From positions 1 through 64,000 of the forward strand of contig NZ_JALIFO010000015.1 of the NCBI RefSeq assembly GCF_022867805.1: a stretch of 64,000 nt of DNA. Direction: 5' to 3'. The notes under the pieces were generated by a model, which made no database searches, had not been told where the DNA came from, and saw only the letters and a program-made list of their open reading frames with translations. Positions 61,802 to 64,000 of the stretch are shown in pieces. Every line of letters begins with the position of its first letter. The stretch's first letter is position 1. The translations under genes were made by a program, and so were the position numbers. This stretch comes from Cuneatibacter sp. NSJ-177 (lineage in GTDB: Bacteria; Bacillota; Clostridia; Lachnospirales; Lachnospiraceae).

Positions 61802-62977
61802 TTGGAATTCAATCGTAAAAATATCCGCGTTCTCATGCGCTTAATCAGCTTTGCCATTGTTCTTACTGTGGGCCTGCTAAACCTCGGCGCCGTGGCCCGC
61901 GGCTTTTCCTGGCTCCTGGGGGTATTTTCGCCGCTTTTGATCGGCTTTGCCATCGCATTCGTACTAAATGTCCCCCTCATCGCTTTTGAAGAACGGATCT
62001 TCCCGATTCTTCCCTGGAACAACCGGCCGCTGTTCCAGAAAATCCGCCGTCCCCTGGCCATTGTGCTGAGCGTTGTCTTGATCTTTGGACTGATCCTACT
62101 GCTCCTGCTGCTCATCCTTCCTCAGCTCAAGTCCTCAGCCCTTTCCCTGGCCCAGGTCCTTCCCGGTTACCTCAATGATTTCAAGGATTTTGCCATCTCC
62201 TTTCTCGGAAAATGGGGCATCTCCCTGGACTCGCTGAACCGGCTGACTTTGGATGCCGGTAAACTGGAAGAAATCGTCACCGCCTTCTTTTCCCGCGGGG
62301 ACTCTTCCTTTCTCGGCGCGGTCGGCGGCGCCGTAAACCTGGCGACCGCAGTGATCCACACCTTTGTCAATATTGTGTTTGGCTTTACCTTTGCTATGTA
62401 TATGCTCTTCAGCAAGGAAACCCTCAGCTATCAGACGAAAAAAATTTTGCTGGCCGTGCTGCCGGAAAATGTGGTGGAACGGATTTTTTCTCTGTCCTCC
62501 CTGTCCTACGAGGTCTTTTCCCGCTTTGTATCCGGCCAATGTATTGAAGCGGTCATCATCGGCGGTCTCTGCTATCTGGGAATGCTTCTGTTTTCGTTCC
62601 CCTATGCTCCGATGATTGCGGCTCTGGTTGGCTTCACCGCTTTGATCCCGGTGATCGGAGCCTTTCTCGGCACCGCCGTTGGCGTTCTTTTAATCTTTAT
62701 GGATAGCCCGTCAAAGGCTTTCTGGTTTGTCATTTTTATCATGATCCTTCAACAGTTTGAAGGGGATTGGATCTATCCCAAAGTCGTCGGGAAATCCATC
62801 GGGCTCCCCAGTCTCTGGGTCCTGGCCGCCATCACCATCGGCGGAAGCGTAGGAGGGATCTTGGGGATGCTCTTAGGCGTTCCCCTTTGTTCCGTGCTCT
62901 ACTGCCTGACGCGGGAAGCTATCAATGGAAAACTGAAGGAAAAGATCACGGAGCCGGAGGAATCAAAAGGATCTTGA
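61802..62977 (+). CDS. AI-2E family (DUF20) transporter
   Basis: A 391-residue membrane protein with about eight helices: two at the N-terminus, then a soluble section (about 110-190), then the conserved PxxxG and GFTALIPVIGAFLGTAVG region. AI-2E/PerM proteins include TqsA, linked to autoinducer-2, and Na+/H+ antiporters, so the substrate is open. The start is a TTG at 61802 with AAGGGGAAATCTT upstream. It converges on the guanine deaminase gene, 15 bases away. Confidence 0.9.
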   Translation: MEFNRKNIRVLMRLISFAIVLTVGLLNLGAVARGFSWLLGVFSPLLIGFAIAFVLNVPLIAFEERIFPILPWNNRPLFQKIRRPLAIVLSVVLIFGLILLLLLLILPQLKSSALSLAQVLPGYLNDFKDFAISFLGKWGISLDSLNRLTLDAGKLEEIVTAFFSRGDSSFLGAVGGAVNLATAVIHTFVNIVFGFTFAMYMLFSKETLSYQTKKILLAVLPENVVERIFSLSSLSYEVFSRFVSGQCIEAVIIGGLCYLGMLLFSFPYAPMIAALVGFTALIPVIGAFLGTAVGVLLIFMDSPSKAFWFVIFIMILQQFEGDWIYPKVVGKSIGLPSLWVLAAITIGGSVGGILGMLLGVPLCSVLYCLTREAINGKLKEKITEPEESKGS

Positions 62978-62991
62978 AACGTCCATTATTT

Positions 62992-64000
62992 TTATCGGAT
63001 TTCTCTCCCGGCCACATATTTTTTCCAGATATCCCGGTCGTCCCCCAGATAGACCAGGCGTTCCAGCCGCTGCTTCACGGTAAGCGTCTGGGGATGGGCC
63101 AGTCTCATATCATCCAGAACCACTGCATCCAACTCATAGCCTGGTTCAAAACTTCCGACCTTTCCAAAGAAAGAACCGCCTCCCTTGGTGGCCAGATAAA
63201 GCGCCTCCTCTAAAATTAAAGGTTTCTGGGATTCATCCACCAGCCGCCAGCGAAGCTTGGATGCCTGAATCGCATCCGTCATGGCCCGAAGCAGCGATTC
63301 ACTGCTGCCGCCCGCCACATCGCTCCCCAGGCCAGTCGGGACGCCCTCTTTTAGGAAGGCGCGGACCGGAGCAATGCCGGAAGCGATATTCATATTGGAC
63401 TGGGGGCAATGGACTGCAAATACATTCCGCTTCTTTAAAAGCGCCCTCTCTTTCTCGTCCGACCAGACACAGTGAGCCATAATCGTCGGGCCGCCGGTTC
63501 CCAACAACTCTCTCCGGTCGTATGCCTCCCCATAGGAATCCGCATCCGGACAAAGCTCCCGCACCCAGGCAATCTCCCCCTGATTTTCCGACAAGTGGGA
63601 CTGGAGCGGCAGATGGTACTGTTTCTGAATGCCTGCCAAAGCCTCCATCAGTTCATCGGTACAGCTCGGAATAAAGCGCGGCGTCAAGATCGGCCTGGTG
63701 TGTTCATATTTTCCAATGGTGCGCTCCAACCACTTCACGGTTGCCTGGGCAGAGGCTTCTGCACTCTCCTCCCGAAGATAATCCGGAGCGTTCCGGTCCA
63801 TGTTGACCTTACCCACATAAGTAATCAGGCCGGAAGCTTCCATCTGATCCATCAGGATTTCCGTGGCCTCCCCGTGAACCGTGGCAAAGATACAGGCGCG
63901 GGTGGTCGTACTCTTCTTTAAGTTCTCCGTAAAGATCCCATAGGCTTTCCGGGCATATTCTGGATCCTGAAATTTCGCCTCCTCCGGAAACGCGTTGGTG
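62992..64000 (-). CDS. guaD: guanine deaminase (C-terminal part, runs off the window)
   Basis: The last 336 residues of an amidohydrolase-family guanine deaminase that turns guanine into xanthine and ammonia. Visible metal and catalytic motifs are the His of QSHLSENQGE, the AHCVWSD His and the GLGSDVAGGS Asp. The reading frame stays open to the window's last base (TNAFPEEAKF at the edge), so the start lies to the right. It belongs to the xdh cluster functionally: its product is the substrate of the dehydrogenase. Confidence 0.9.
   Translation of the reverse strand, partial: TNAFPEEAKFQDPEYARKAYGIFTENLKKSTTTRACIFATVHGEATEILMDQMEASGLITYVGKVNMDRNAPDYLREESAEASAQATVKWLERTIGKYEHTRPILTPRFIPSCTDELMEALAGIQKQYHLPLQSHLSENQGEIAWVRELCPDADSYGEAYDRRELLGTGGPTIMAHCVWSDEKERALLKKRNVFAVHCPQSNMNIASGIAPVRAFLKEGVPTGLGSDVAGGSSESLLRAMTDAIQASKLRWRLVDESQKPLILEEALYLATKGGGSFFGKVGSFEPGYELDAVVLDDMRLAHPQTLTVKQRLERLVYLGDDRDIWKKYVAGREIR

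Overview
The window comes from a Gram-positive anaerobe of the Bacillota, class Clostridia (Lachnospiraceae- or Anaerovoracaceae-like). The signs are AGGAGG-type ribosome binding sites, a GatCAB amidotransferase, an LCP cell-wall ligase, a YtrA/YtrB-type GntR-ABC operon, a CvfB-type S1 protein, a DUF4364 regulator, VanZ-like membrane proteins and a clostridial rho / rpmE / DUF1385 / prmC / prfA order. No genus can be named from sequence alone. Most genes lie on the minus strand.

Region 1 (1 to about 12.3 kb) is accessory DNA, visibly more AT-rich than the rest in several genes. It starts with the minus-strand tail of an integrative element (an excisionase-like HTH protein and a small Cys-containing protein that usually sits between xis and int; the integrase would lie left of the window) and a DUF6076 protein. 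A complete type I restriction-modification operon follows, read right to left: XRE regulator, hsdM, hsdS, a DUF3800 gene, hsdR, and a YgjP-type metallopeptidase. HsdS carries an extra C-terminal domain of about 180 residues that resembles the Panacea/DUF4065 antitoxin fold. The XRE gene has a good promoter with a palindrome over the -10 box. A 45-codon ORF resembling a broken tyrosine phosphatase start and a hairpin lie at the right edge.

Region 2 (12.3-22.9 kb) holds mixed housekeeping and membrane genes: DUF1579-like, DUF554, DUF2284, YitT, a two-sensor hybrid histidine kinase cut by one in-frame TGA, an NCS2 uracil permease, an acyltransferase, an LTA-synthase-like sulfatase and a zinc-ribbon protein.

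Region 3 (23-39.6 kb) is information processing and envelope: argS, two VanZ-type proteins (one fused to RDD), prfA-prmC-DUF1385, rpmE, a Rho factor with a long Asn/Ser/Arg-rich insertion, malic enzyme, DUF4364, cardiolipin synthase, an HtrA protease and an LCP protein.

Region 4 (40-57.5 kb) contains a LysR-controlled citrate-type permease plus esterase pair, gatCAB, dapF, yqeY, GNAT, cvfB, an acyl-ACP thioesterase, tRNA-Gln(CTG), glmM-hisC and a GntR-ABC operon.

Region 5 (57.6-64 kb) is a purine catabolism cluster: xanthine dehydrogenase XdhA-B-C with a GIY-YIG protein at its 3' end, an AI-2E family membrane protein, and the C-terminal part of a guanine deaminase that runs off the window. 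Guanine deaminase makes xanthine, the substrate of the dehydrogenase.

No CRISPR array, rRNA, intact insertion sequence or prophage was seen. Function calls rest on reading motifs, not on database searches.
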